Assembly (NCBI GenBank): GCA_028554645.1
Contig: JAQOOI010000014.1
Location: 62,001 to 126,000 of the forward strand
Direction of reading: 5' to 3'
DNA length: 64,000 nt
Origin: Omphalotus guepiniiformis
Lineage: Eukaryota; Basidiomycota; Agaricomycetes; Agaricales; Omphalotaceae
Positions 21,801-35,050 of this stretch are shown here, piece by piece (positions within the stretch are counted from its first letter, which is position 1; the number at the start of each line of letters is the position of its first letter). A program made the position numbers and the translations under genes. The notes under the pieces are model-generated. The model saw only the letters and a program-made list of their open reading frames with translations, had not been told where the DNA came from and made no database searches.

Positions 21801-24800
21801 GTGGAGTTTATCAAAGGCCAGAAAGGGACTTGTAATAAATCTTGATTTGGGATGACCTCATGTTCTACTCGCACTTCAGATGGGGAAGTACAGCTACAGG
21901 CATCACTATTGCATCTATCGTCGCAATCATCCTCATTGCCACTGGACGAGGGTACCTGAAATCAACCCGACAAGGCGTGTGATTAAACGACTTGTTATCA
22001 GTCAAGGCACTTTCACTCACCAGTACATTCATCAAATGTAGTAAGACCATCATGATAAGCCACTTGTTCTGGCGAGAGACTAAATGTTCTACTTCCACGT
22101 TGGGATTGTAAATGTGTTCCAATTTGCGTGTCCAGACGATGTGGGCTTTGTGTAGACTGTGAAGTGTATTTTCAATCTCAAAGAATGCCACGTGAGAGGG
22201 GGAAGGGCATTACCGGAGGTGATTACTCTTTGCCCCGACATCCTTAGCGACTACCTTCGAGCCCCTTTACAGACAGACTTTAATCTCCTCCGACTCACAA
22301 TTCCCAGTCTGTGAATACATCCCCTGTCTCGTTGCGCCAGTCGCACGCACGACCGCCTTTCTTCTTCGGCGGTGGAATGGATTGTGGCCGGCGGAGAGAA
22401 TGAATGGAAGAAAGCGTGAGACCTGTTCCTAGAACAAATGATAGTTGGGATTGGAGAAGGATGAAAGCGAGATAAAGCGAGGCGTACCTTTCGCGTTGAG
22501 ACACGGGAAGAATGTCTCTTTCGATATCACGCTTGAGGATAGAGTATGGAGCCTGGTCCCCGAAGAGTATCCTTGTCTACGGAACGAGCGTAGGGCATTT
22601 ACTTTGAGAACGAACAAAGCTGGGAGTGTTTGAAATGCCCTACAAGTAGGGTAAGTAGGGTCGAAGAAGGAAGTGAATGAATGGACTACCAAGTAAGAAA
22701 CTTTCCCTTCCCAGCAACGACGAAATCATGCAAAAGGTTTGAAGGCGTTTGAGAATTGATGTCGAGGGCTGACGCGCATTGACTTTTAGAGCGTGTCCGA
22801 CGTAGTTGACCTTTTTTTTGAAAGGGGGTAGGAACGTCACGGGTGCGGCCTGATATGTTGGTGTACTAATTGAACATCGAAAAAGTCAGAAAAACCCAGT
22901 CCACTGCCCGCAGAATGTCGATACACACCTCGGCCGCTATAATCATTTGGTCGCGTATGCCTTTCTGTTCCAACTTCCATCCATTCTCAGCTAAAATTCT
23001 TAAGAAGCTCCGTCTTGGCTATGCGAAAGCAAATCAAATCAGGATACACGCATTCGTGGGTGAATGATAGAACTTACCAATAATTGACTGTATCGATGAA
23101 GTTCCCCTCCAGCCTCGTAGTACGCGTCCAGAAGTCTATACTGAAGACTTCTTACCCATAGCACCGAACAGCCCGTAACTATTTGTCTCCGAAACGCGAG
23201 TATTGCTGCACGAGGAGAAAGTTGTAGTAGGTGGTGGTGCTTCCGGTTCGAAAGTTTCAGTAGCCATTGTTCGAAAATGAGTTTTCAGATAGAATCCATG
23301 AGATATTGTCCTCTTAATCGTATTGCCTTGGTCTGCTAAACGATATGGGACGCGTCATAATCTGGCAAGAAGCCCTAGCGTAAACCTTTACGTGAAACTG
23401 TATAGCAAGTTTCAAAGACGCATATATGCCACAGGTATTGTACCTCGAAGCACAGGGAGTCGAAACCGCAACATGGCGAAAGAACGTCGGCGTGAAGCAA
23501 TGTTATGGCTAGCAATGGCCGTACGAAAGAGAAGTAGGGACAATGGACGTGGTCTAGAACGAAAGATGGCGTGGGAGTTTACTTGAGGCGGCACGTCGTC
23601 GGCACTTCCCTCCTACCACACTGACCACAATATGGCAAGGGAATAATCGTCAATCGAAATCATTCACACTCTGCTCGGAATCTGCGATGGAAATTCAGAA
23701 GATTCGATGAATATTATATTGTCCTTGCGGAAATCTACGGATAGAGAGGCTTGAATAGGAACCTGGTACGTTTCTCTCGGTTTGTTGCGGTACTCAATCA
23801 GCCTAAGAGAGATTTTCTTTTAACTGTCTACCTAGTGCTCATTTTCCAAGAAAGTCAGCTTCGGTCAGCTCTAGAGGGCTGTCATAAGCGCGCATTATTT
23901 GTATCAGTCCGAGGGAGGCAAGGGGCCCAGGGCTGGATGTGTGCGAGCACTGTATTGGTCGCTCTTTCCGACCTGGTAAACTGTCTTGAGCCTTATATAT
24001 GCGTTATTTTAATCAATAACTTCTCGTCTTAGGGTGCCGTTTACGCCGCTAATCTAATACACACCCTTCGACTTACTGTTCCTAAGCGCTAGCTTCCCAA
24101 TGGCCAATGGGTAGAACGAACCCTCTTCGGAGATAGCGATGCGCACCTCTGAGGTTTCCGTTCGTATATGGTATAGGTGATGTTTGTTTCTTCGAAGATG
24201 CATTCGCGATTCCCCGAACGCTCTAGGGCATGAATGTTCATTACCCAGAATATGTCCAGGAAGTCATCAGACCGAAGATAAGAGTAATTCACGGTTATGT
24301 GAGTTGTTCTAGACATGTTATATGTACCTAGATTCGCTAACGGAATAACGGGAATGAAAAGAATGTTCGGAAAAATGGTCATATAGAAGGTATGTTATCC
24401 TTATGCATCTTTGGTCCTGGGTTCGTTCGTTCGAAGTCGTTCCTTGGCATCATCCATGGAAGAAATAACACTCTTCGTCGAATCCGTTTCTTTCCGTCGC
24501 TTTAATACTGCGTGTGTTCTCCGTTCATCTAGGCAATAGTCTAGCCCGCTACCCGTCATCTTACTCTCTTTCGCTCGGCATATTGCTGGTCATACGATCC
24601 ACAACTGTAGTGATGGGCGGCGGCAATATTCTAGCCCATGCGTCACTCCTTTCAACAATTTACTTCGACAACTACTTACTTGTAGTGGGGCTGGTGTAAG
24701 ATTATGTATAGCAAAGTATCCTGGGTTTCTGACGCCAAGCGCAAGCAGCATAATTTTTGGGGTGCGTTTGTCGTATGCGGGTTCGTATGTCATGTCAAGC

Positions 24801-25290
24801 AAACGATTTGATACCTGTATAGGTCTTGCGCCACAAGTGCGATTCTCTTTGGATCAATGGGAACAGCATCACGGTGTTGAAGGGCTATATGCTCAGAAGC
24901 ATGTAAGTATCTCCGTACTTCCCTACCAATTGTAATGTGTATTAGCGCATCAGCCGTACGAGTCGCAAATGACTTTGAACCTCTTGGAGAAATGTCTCCC
25001 CGCGCAACTTCAATACAATCCTGCCCCTTCAATTTGCTAACGTACGTTCATTGATATTCATTCAAATGGAAAAAAAAAGGTTACAAGAGTGTTTGTAGAC
25101 GAAAGTAGCTACAGGTATTCTTACAAAAGGAAAAAGGGGAAAGTCATCAAAGAAAAAACAACAGGTGACATAAAGAGTTTGGCATACTCGCATCTTCCAT
25201 CTTATTTGACGCTCCACATTTAACCTGCCCCTCCGATGCATCAGTAAGTTGACAGTGTTGGTCCAACCTTCGTCCAAGCTATTACTTGGC
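18860..25290. other. About 6.4 kb without a supported gene
   Basis: Short frames occur on both strands, but I found no recognised motif, no convincing exon chain and no paralogue in the window. A minus-strand stretch at about 22870-23275 has an ATG (MATETFEPEAPPPTTTF) and several good splice motifs, but the candidate exons cannot be joined without stops. A frame at 21865-22191 (minus) includes a hydrophobic run, LIMMVLLHLMNVL. A short tandem repeat of GTGAATC lies near 21040-21070. The region may hold decayed genes. Confidence 0.45.
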
Positions 25291-25298
25291 TGAGTTCC

Positions 25299-27074
25299 TC
25301 AAATTCGGACCTTGGTAGGGTCCTCCAGAGCGCCAGCAGCAAGTTCCCGCGCGGCCTGACCCTCCATATTCTTATAGAACACGATATCCCCTTCGTCTTC
25401 GAGGAACCGGCATTCAGTGAAATTGCGGTAAATAGCCCGGAGGGAGTTCTAAACAAAGAATTTAAGGTAGTTTTAGACTCGGAGTGTTGCCGACTCCGGT
25501 GAATGATAAGGGGACTTTGTGAAAGTGTTCACTTACAGTAGAGTCGTAAGTATAGTGCTCTGGCAAATGCTCCTTCAGCACTTCCGTAACGATCGGCAGG
25601 TTGTCTGTTTAGGCATGGAATGACCAATGAGATTCGGTGTTACCTGATTAAACGGGGGAGCACTTACAGCAGGGGATAGTTGTGAAAAGATGGTGTGCAA
25701 CCTGCAGCGGGAAACAATCAGAATCACAAAACGCAGCGGGCAGGGTCAGTGGTTGCAACCTCCTTTGCCGTTTGAAACACTCACATGATGATGCGTGAAG
25801 TTATGGAAAAAGACTTTACCCACCCATCCCATGGTGGGCCGATCAATGGTTGAAAGAGCTCCTCGAACATACGACCATTGTGTGTTTCGGTACAACGGCA
25901 CGGTGGGGTCAGCATGTTGAAGGTAGGCAATCATGATAATCCAGATGTGGGCGATCTGTTCAACGGTCCCAAGAGGCCGAATGAACAATTGGACAAGGGG
26001 TAAGTGTAGGAAATGAAAACTTACGGCGTATGGCATGAGGTAGAATTTCACAAATGCGTCTACTCCGACTTGTTTCGTCCACATTTGCAGGGCATAGATC
26101 GTCGCGATCAGTCCTGCGTCGGACACGAGGACTGGAACGCGGTCTTCAGGCTTGAAAATCCAAGACGAAGGGAGAAAATACTTGAAACGTTACCGCAAAA
26201 TGTTCAATTACTTATTGGACCTTGACAAAAGCAATAGCAACCACTTACGTCCGTGAAGGGTTTTTCTTTATCCGCCTGACAAGAGCCCTTTGCGTTCGTA
26301 AACAAGAAGAATTGGAAACCAAGCACGTGTGTAAGGATCATTCGCGACAAGGTGTATATCGGGGTCTCCTCTACGAGTTCATGATAGTCCATTGACGTCG
26401 CTTTCGACGGCGGCGGTAAATTAAAGTCGGCCCTGACATACGGCGGAATGGTATTCTCATTCTCGACCGACGATGTGTGCTTGTGGTGTGAGATATGAGA
26501 TAAGCGCCATGGATGGTACGGGTTCAAGAGGAACTGTTGCGTAAAGAGAATTCAAGGATGAGTTACTCACGCCGCTGGAACTCAATGCGAAACTGCAATA
26601 CTTACCGTGTGGAAGATGAATCCGACGGTGTGGTTCAACCAATTCTGAGACGAGATGTTCAAGTGGCCGGCCTCGTGCGCCAAGAGCCATGCACCGGTGA
26701 GGATGATGCTTTGCCAGTACCAACAGAAGCCCCACAATGACCACTTGACGATAGTGGCAACCATAGGTGAAGCACCATAGTCCCTGACCAGCGAATGCAC
26801 GAAGGGATCGATGCGCCAGCCGAGCTTGTAGATGAGCAGCGCGGACACTACTTGAATGGCGACGTTCAGCATTCCTCTCATCGTGCTCTTTTTCCAAGCA
26901 TCCTTGGGGATGAGCGCACGAAGCTCCGTAATTGATATCTAACGGGGATCCAAAATTAGACGGTCGCAATGCCCGAACATCTACCAATCGCAGACACACC
27001 GTTGGGGGGGAGAATGGAGTGGCCACTCTATGCTTGAATTCAGGACCGTCGTCGAGGAAAGATAACTTGAACAT
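25299..27074 (-). CDS. Delta-12-type membrane fatty acid desaturase
   Basis: The product is a membrane-bound di-iron acyl-lipid desaturase of the endoplasmic reticulum, of the oleate delta-12 (FAD2) type. The start [20 protein letters not shown] leads to FSPPT and, after an intron, [18 protein letters not shown], the usual fungal N-terminal pattern. The three histidine boxes are present: HEAGH, then [16 protein letters not shown], and THHHVAHHLF. The third box is split by an intron between THHH and VAHHLF. Other family features are [20 protein letters not shown] and [20 protein letters not shown]. The last exon (ending [12 protein letters not shown]) carries the usual C-terminal [19 protein letters not shown]. 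The catalytic residues look intact. Regiospecificity (delta-12 versus a related omega-type activity) is inferred from overall similarity only. Confidence 0.85.
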
Positions 27075-27079
27075 CGAGA

Positions 27080-30000
27080 TGAAGAACCAGTTGGATGAGG
27101 GTTAGTTCTGAAAGTTCCTCCTTTTAACTGTTCGGATCCCGCTATTTGTGGTTTCGGCAAAAATATTATCCCCGGACGCTTCGAGAATTGCGATAGCCAT
27201 CCAGCTATGGGACTACACAGAGAGATGAATTACCGATTTTGTCTTGCTCTGCGTCTAGTGGTGCGTCAATGTCATTGAAAGGAATTTTCAATTTACGTAC
27301 CAATTACATGTCTAGAAAAACATATGTTAACAGAGGTTAACAGATATTAGCTCGATTTCCGGGCAAACAAGTCAGCCGTAGGCTCGGCCATGATAAATTT
27401 GGGTGGGCTGTTCTTGGATGATCTCTACACTTCGCTTTTGTGGGGTCGTGGTGGGTGTCAAACAATTCAACTGACCCTCGGGTATAAGCGTCACTCTCAG
27501 GCTTGACTCGTATCTCTTCGCTTGTTAGACCGCGTGCACACTAATATTTGACGCAATTTCCCTGGGGTTCTCACTGATTCTCAGTCATAATAGACTAGGA
27601 AGGCAGGCACTTACTTGAGTATCATGGACCCTATGTTTCATTCCACCTGCTTCTAGCTTCCTCGTTGTCATCGCCATACGCCTCGTCTGGGCACGCGGAA
27701 TATACATATGTGTCCGATTTGCGGCAGCCGACTTGTCTCCTTACGGAGATTAGGACGATTGAGTCTTGCTTGACCTTGGTCCGTCAGAGATATCCAAATG
27801 TATCCGCAACCAGCTTAGATGCAAACTAAAAGGAGCGCCACCGATATTCTCAGAGCCTACGAATTGCATTGGGTTCGGGAATTGTGATCGCTATGTTCTG
27901 GAGAGTGTCTCACCAGACTGTGCAAGTGTTGGAAGGATGTAATCTTGATAATGGAATGGATTCAAATTCTTGAACCAAAACGACTTCATCTGAGCCACCA
28001 CTGAGCCACCCCACTCTCCTCTCCGGTGTCAGTTCCTGAATCCTCGGTAACTCTTATCATTTTGGATAGATGAATGTCAGGGTCAATGGAAGCATTTCAC
28101 CATATATCATTATATGTACTTACATTGATGTACATATACATACCTCTCGTGTTTTAACGCCTACATCGGACCATGCCCGCGAATGAATTTGAAAGACAGT
28201 GAATGTACAAATCCTAGGCCTGATCATTTGCTTGCGATGTCAGAAACAAGTTCGTGGGCCTTGTAAGCATCTGCGAAGACGTAACTGACACGATCGGAGC
28301 ACGCTCAGACTCGGGGTTTGCCTTGAAGTTACTCCGCGATCCAGCGCTTCGAAAAAAGTGTGTATTAGGCTCTTTGTTATGAGAAAGTTTTGTTTTGTGC
28401 AGCATCAGCATCTGACCGAACACTCACCTTAAAGCCAGGACATCACTCGGCTATTCGGATTGATGTGGTGTGCTTGTTTGTCAAAGGCGAGAATCTCGGA
28501 ATGCCTCCGTCGCTGGATAGCGCTGGATACACTCTCAAGTCATCCATAGGAACGATGACGGGGACAAGAGGTCAGATTCACCTATCGTCCTTTGTTGGCT
28601 GGTTCGCTCACCTTCCATTGACCACAACCGTCCCAATAGACCGGCCATCTACAGTGTAGTATGTACTTTGGAGGCTGCACAAATAACGCAAGGGGTGACG
28701 GACCGGAACGTACGTCAAGCTTCGGAGACTGATGATAACGCACTTACATTGTACCTAGAGAAGAACCGGAAAAGAAACAGTCTACTTCGCTTCAAGTAAG
28801 GCTGAGAGGCTCGCCCCGATGCAGCCCGATTCCTGGGTCGCGAGATAACCGCGTGGACGCAACCTGACGCAACTCGAGTCTTCTTCGTCTTGCAAACTAA
28901 TAAGGAGCCGTCGCTTACGCCTTATCGTGATTGAATCTTTGCTTGAAAGGGATACACCTAGTGTAAGCGATCAGGAAGTTAGATACACCAATTTGACCCA
29001 CATACGAGGACGTTAGCTTCACTTCAGTTCACTTTCCTGCTTTGATCAAAAGATCTCAGACATAGGGCCTGGGCTGAGGCTTGATTGAGATTTCTAAACG
29101 GAGATTAACAAATGGATGCGGTCGCTTATTGCCTATACTCTGTGAACTTCATCGCAGTACGGTTAGGTCAGATCATAAATGACGGGGGCAATATTGATGA
29201 AAAGGTGCTAGAAAGTGCATTTCGATGATGATTAGTACATCTATCCTAGAATTCAGTAGATGATGAACGCACGACGGGGACAGGTAGCATTGTCACAATG
29301 AGTCAAACATCAAGTAACGACAAAGACCTCATTTGTGGGCGTTGGATGTCAGGAAACAAACTTTCCGGAAGAAGTAGTTCCCGACGCTCCAATGAGAATA
29401 AGACTAAGCTGATGACAAGTTTCCTAGCAAGAGACGCACACACACTAGACCTAAAGAGAATTTGCATCACAAAAAGTCACTAGCTATTTGGACCATTCAC
29501 TCCACTTCCAGAAGAGCGGTAAGGAGCAGACATGATACGAATACTCACGTGGACGAACGAACATTCATTTCAGGGATTGATAGAGGTCCAGACCAGGGCC
29601 TCCTACGAGAACGGGGACAACCTATAACCACCTATAACTGCGAAACGTAAACGGCTCACAATCCGGACCAAGGACGCCATGCAAATGTTTTAAGCCTGTA
29701 TGTAGGGTCGGCCTCGGAATCCTGATCTGAACTTTGACGCTGACGTTGAACCTTTGCTACGCACCGGCAGTACCGAGAACTGTGGACTTTGATATTGCAG
29801 GAAACTACGGAACAATAGATTAGCTTAAACTAGCATTAAAAAAAAATCCATGCGGATAAGAACCACGAACCACCCACTCAAACTCGGAGTCAGGAGGGGG
29901 GGCCCAGCGCGTAATTCACGATTTCATCTGACATACTACATAGAGTAGAGTAAAACGTGCGATATGCCGCCGGTAAAAATACTCGACTTACGAATAAGCA

Positions 30001-31600
30001 AATGGGTTCTATAGATTCCAGGGGCGCCAGCCTGTGAATAATTCGTAGATGACGATGGGAGGGGAACCAACCCAGTGTCTCTCCTGAGTCTTGCCTTCTT
30101 CGAAATCCTTGACTGAACTAGCGAATAACAAACAGCGAACAACGAACCGAAAAGTTCCTCAGCTCCGATAGGACAAACAGACGAAGGTCCCATGAAGATG
30201 GGGGGTGAACCATCTTCCAAGACATTCTCAGCGCAAACCGTTCTATGTAACTTTTTAGTGAACATTCTGACCTTCAAGGGTGTACCTGGGAAACCTCACC
30301 TCTCACGGTCGGTCGTAGGAGCTGAGTTCCCTCCGATTTCGTACTCGAATAAAGTAGGGAGGACCAGCTCTTGAAAACCGAGATGTGGTGGTAACGAAGC
30401 AAAAAGGAAGAGGAGGACTCCGGGTCATTCGGACGGCCCGTGCACTCGCGGCGTTCAAATAAAGTTCGAATCCTCGACCTCGACATACAAATCGCAGCTC
30501 GGAGGGGCATATGCTGGCATATGTACCCACTACAAGCCGGGGGGTGCCTGAGAACTCTTACGGTAGATATACAATACGTAGCGAATAAGAAATAGAATAT
30601 CTATAGAGTTGTATCCATAAATAACATACAGAAGAGGGGGGGGAAAGAAAAGCATTTGAATTGACATATGTACAATACATACATACATGCACGCGCACAC
30701 TGGGCCGTATCAGATTTATCAATCCCAGTCAACCAACCCCTCGGCTGGGGGCACGCGCGCGCAGTTCCTTCGTTATACAGATTGAGCATTGAAAATTTGG
30801 ATCAGAGCGTGTGGCGACAAGAACACAAGCGAGGAGTTCCGGTTGGGGGGCGAGGCCAGCCATACAGGATGTATGTATGTATGTAGCACAAAGCATTTAA
30901 GAAGCGAACAGAAAAAAAAACCCTATGGGACGAGAAGGTCGTTTAATGTAATCGCGTGGGGCCATCTCCGACTTTTTCAGGTAAATCGATGGGGGGGGGG
31001 GGCCATGCATGCATAAGTGAATGAGTTGTTTGCGCAGACGAGGCCCAGGGTCGAGAAAAGAAACGGCAAAAGGGGCGGATGACGCTAATCAAGCAAGTCG
31101 TCTCTCGAGGTCCTGATATTAAAGAGGCAAATGACAAGAATAAGAGAAGAAAAGAAAAAAAGAACAAGGGAGGATGAAAAGTATAACAAACGTAGAGAAA
31201 TCTGATAAGTATTCGACAAATTATAAAGAAGCAGAGGGAAACGTCACGTTTTCGACGTTACGTAATAAACAGCGAATAGAATGTGATAGAACATGGTAGA
31301 ACGATGGTCCGCAGAAAGTCGGTTGAAAGAGACGAGAGCAGAGAAGGGGAAGGGTTTTCAGAACAAGAATGAATTTTTGTCGAGCTTGAATTACAAACGA
31401 CACGCGGCGCAGCCCGGTAATCGACACGTAGAATGTGCATGGTAGATCGAGGATCAGAAACGCGGTGGTACAGGGTAGGGTAGGACGGAAGGAAGGTCAA
31501 TGAATGGAAATAACATAACCCGAAGAGAAAAAGCGAAAAAACCCAAGTCAGCCTAAGCTTTTCTCGATAATGAAGTCGAAAGCTCACCGACACCTTCCAG
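27080..31600. other. About 4.5 kb without a supported gene
   Basis: This is the upstream region of the desaturase and the downstream flank of the PWWP gene. I saw only short unconvincing frames (for example 29936-30277 minus). Visible low-complexity sequence includes GTAT repeats near 30870 and a G run near 30990. No transposase or duplicated segment was recognised. Confidence 0.45.
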
Positions 31601-31604
31601 AGCC

Positions 31605-33780
31605 CTAATCCGCCATCTCAGACATTGTAATATCCCCCAATGCCGACACATCGCCCAGTTCCGTCACTGGAATGTCTACAGCTGGTTCAGCAGCGCCAGC
31701 GTCCTCTGGTTTGAGGCCATCGTCAACCTTCATGTCATCCGTTGATGCGGTGGGGGCTTCTAAAAGTTCGAGAGGGCAAGTTATCAGTTGTTATTCAGGA
31801 AAACGGGGAGGAATGAGGGAGAGAGAAACGAGAGACTGGGCATGGACATGACATGTGAAAGGAATGCAGCCTCGTAGAGGTCCGAGGTGTTTTTCATGGC
31901 ATAAAGGCGAGAAAAAAGTCTAGTGTCGATGGGTAAAGCTCCCCAACGACCTGAAAAGCCACCAGACCAAGAGAGTAAAAAGCTAAAACGAACCCCCATT
32001 AAGATCCAACTGAGCAGTCTTCTCCGCAACAAGTGTACTCTCCGTCTTGGCCAACCCTAAAAAAGACCCCCAGTCAGCATATATCCACATCCCCAAAGAA
32101 AAAACCCCACACCCACCCTCATCCTTCGTCGTCGCTCCATTCGTCGTGACCTTCGTTGACGCAGCATTTGCGTTTGCGCTGTTTGCTCCAGTAGTAGTAC
32201 CATTCGCAGAACTAATAGCAGCAGCAGTAGACGTAGCAGTAACGTTATTGTTATTGTTGTTCGTAGTCTTGTTAGCGTTCAGAATTTGATGCCATTTATC
32301 GACGAGAACTTTTGCTCTCTCTCGGAATTTGAACTCGTCGTCTCGTGGGACTCTCTCGTCTGTTAAGCCGACTATGTGTCGCATTACTTTACCGATTTTG
32401 GAGAACTGGGGGCGGAGGGAGAAAAGAGGTTTCAGTTGATGTTCGTGTGTGAAGAATGGAGAAGATCAGAGGGAGACTTCATGCTCGAACAGGCGAAACA
32501 GGCGAAAAAAAGAGGGAAATGGAAAGTCAGAGACGCACGGAGAGGTATTGAATATTGATTTTGTCATATTGCTCTATTTGCGTGAACAGTTCATCCATGC
32601 CTGGCATATCCTAAAAAAAATTACGAGCAAGACAGATATGAGACAAAAGAGGTCAACCGGTAAAGCATTCAAGATACCCACCGACTCCTTAGGCATCCCT
32701 TGTTTATTGCTAAGGAAAATCTTCTGAAGTTTATGTCTCCAGTCGCGGACTTTAAGAGCCTCAGGGTCTGTAAAAAAGAAAAAAAGTGAGAAAAAGTAGC
32801 CACGAGATATGGACGAAAAATGTCACGCACCATTCTCAATAGGGTCCTCTGTGTCCCTTTTAACTTTCTTCGCAGGAGGAGGTGAAGTCCTCTTACTAGG
32901 ACCACCTTCCTGACCATTTACACCATCCGCATCGTCTTGTTCACCCTCATCTTCCGATTCAACAGCCGCTTTCGACTTTCCCGACGACGCACTCTTCCTA
33001 CCCTTCGCACCAGCAGCATTCCCAGCTCCACCTTTCTTCCTCACTGTTCCTTCCCCAACCTCCTTCTTCATTTTCGCACCACCAGTCTTCTTTCTAACCG
33101 ATTTCGTCGTCCCAGCGTCCGATTCACGTTTCCTTTTCCTAACCGTAGACGACTTCTTCTTCCCACCTTCCTCATCCTCTTCATCACCTGCTTCACCACC
33201 TGATTCAAGTTGGTCGACTTCGTTATCGTTGTCCTCCTCGACTGCTGCTGCTGCGAGAGATTCTTCCCAGTCTTTTGGATTACGAGCAATTCGGTAACCT
33301 TCTAGCAAGTCGCCGGATCTTTTGTAGGGTTCGTTGATGTAGGCTTCAATCTCGTGTTGTTGGAGTTTGGAGATATCTTTAGGGAGTAACCATGCGCTGT
33401 GGAAATTTGTTGTGGTTCAAGGTCAATTTCGAAATGGTTTGGTTAGTGAGGTGAACACGCACTAGTCGCCTGCAGGGAAGAATTGCACACAGTAGAATAC
33501 TGTTTTCTTATTCGAAGGGCGCTCCTTCAATACTCCTTCCGGTGCAGAAGACGGATCGACAACCTGGGTTTAGGTTTGGGTTTCGGTGTCAGCAAACAGA
33601 CAGACAGACGCGAAAAGGGAAGAATACAAAAGGCCCTCTCTTTTTTTCGTGGAAAGAAAGAAAGGAAAGAAAACTAACCTGTCCAGGCCATGGTGGAAAT
33701 CCGCGCACTTTACCAAGCACGATATCGCGAATCTCGTACGAAGAAACCTCTTTAGAGGCTTTCGAGCCTTTTTTATTCAT
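31605..33780 (-). CDS. PWWP-domain chromatin protein with a LEDGF/TFIIS-N-like helical domain
   Basis: A nuclear protein likely to read methylated histone H3 tails. The start MNKKGSKASKEVSSYEIRDI leads to the PWWP core, VLGKVRGFPPWPGQVVDPSS, with KKTVFYCVQFFPAGD (the FF..GD strand) and AWLLPKDISKL. A long acidic/basic disordered linker follows (EEDNDNEVDQLESGGEAGDE and KKSSTVRKRKRESDAG), with likely nuclear localisation signals. A helical domain follows: KVRDWRHKLQKIFLS, MDELFTQIEQYDKINIQYLS, FSKIGKVMRHIVGL and FRERAKVLVDKWHQIL, the TFIIS N-terminal/LEDGF integrase-binding-domain type. After an Asn/Ala/Thr-rich tract the protein ends LGDVSALGDITMSEMAD. Several GT-AG introns join in frame. The two-domain order is that of HDGF/LEDGF proteins; partners in this fungus are unknown. 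Confidence 0.8.
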
Positions 33781-34131
33781 TCTTGGGGGTTGTTGTTGTG
33801 CTTGAATGAAGATATACGCGAAGAAGAATAAGAACGAGTACAGAGACGAAGAGGGAGGGATGCGCGAGGGGGATGGAATTGTCCCGGTTGACCCCAACCC
33901 GAGTTAGTAGTGGCGGTAAACAAGAGTTGTTTGTTGAAACTGCTTGAGCAAGTACCACGAGTCACGCAATCTGGAACCCTGATTACGAATTAGGTATCTT
34001 TTTGCCACGAAGGTCCGTGCGCATTATAAATTGCAGAAGAAAAGAAAATAGCGAGAATACTTGTGAATGCTTGGTGAAGATTGTATGTGAAGCAGTCGAT
34101 AGAAGTGCGAGAATTGGCCGTTAGCAGGAAT

Positions 34132-35050
34132 TCAAAATCGCCATCGTCATCTCTTCTATGTACGGCCACATCGCTAAAAGTTCGTTCGTTCGTTCATTTT
34201 AAATATCCGAATCTTGACTAGCCTACGTTCGAGAACTTCTTGTCGTCGTGGACTTGTACAGTGGCCGAAGCTGTAAAGGCTGGCGTTGAAAGTGCTGGTG
34301 GTAAAGCTACCATTTACCAGTTGCGTCTTTTCTTCGTATCCTCACCTCAATCTGATTGTTTGTTGCCAATGCCCTTTGGCGTTGTCGTTGATTTGTCTAG
34401 GATTCCTGAGACACTCCCAGAAGAGGTTTTAGCTAAGATGCACGCTCCCTCTAAACCTGACTACCTTCTCATATCAGCCGATAAACTGACTGAGTTCGAT
34501 GCATTCATCTTTGGTATTCCCACTCGATATGGAAACTTCCCGGCGCAATGGAAGGTTAAGGCCTTAAGACGTTTTCGCGGAGGTCTTGGGGTCCTTACTC
34601 GTTTTTTTTTCTTTGGTTTCAAGGCATCTTGGGATACAACTGGCAAACTCTGGACCACTGGAGGTCTCGCAGGCAAATACGTCAGTGCATTCGTTTTTAC
34701 CGCATCCGGAGGAGGTCAAGAAGCTACCGTGATGAATGCATTGCTTGTCTACGTTCACCCATCACGGAATGGTTTTTGTGCCGCTGGGATATTCGAAGAC
34801 GTTTGGTCAGCTTACGAATCTTGATGAGGTTCATGGTGGTATGTATTGTGATTCATCCTATTAGCACTGTTTTTGCAGTGACATCGGATTTGGTCTGATG
34901 TTTCTTGATGATCTCGGTTCAGGATCGCCTTGGGGTGCGGGAACGTTTGCTGGTGCGACTGGAGCTCGTCAACCTACCGCTCTCGAGCTTGAAGTTGCTA
35001 CGGTGCAGGGTACACTCTTTTATAACACAGTTTCCAAGGTTGAATTTTAA
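34132..35050 (+). pseudogene. Dead WrbA-like quinone oxidoreductase, copy A
   Basis: Homologous to the copy at 53654-54566. The first exon lacks the normal ATG: the sequence runs from a foreign-looking stretch straight into AAAATCGCCATCGTCAT, leaving only an internal Met (MYGHIAK) that would remove the first beta strand. A 4-base insertion in the fourth exon (after VMNA, near 34738-34746) shifts the frame out of STFTHHGM and leads to an early stop. Later parts, including the last intron acceptor (TTCAG) and SPWGAGTFAGATGARQPTAL, remain recognisable. Introns lie at the same places as in copy B. Confidence 0.85.

Noticed and set aside
22870..23275. Possible minus-strand gene starting MATETFEPEAPPP with good donor and acceptor motifs
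   Set aside because: The candidate exons cannot be joined in one frame without a stop or a 10-base micro-exon, and no motif is recognised.
26457..27074. Single 205-codon minus-strand frame at the desaturase 5' end
   Set aside because: Only its first part is the real exon 1. The rest reads the desaturase exons out of frame; the spliced model gives the histidine boxes.
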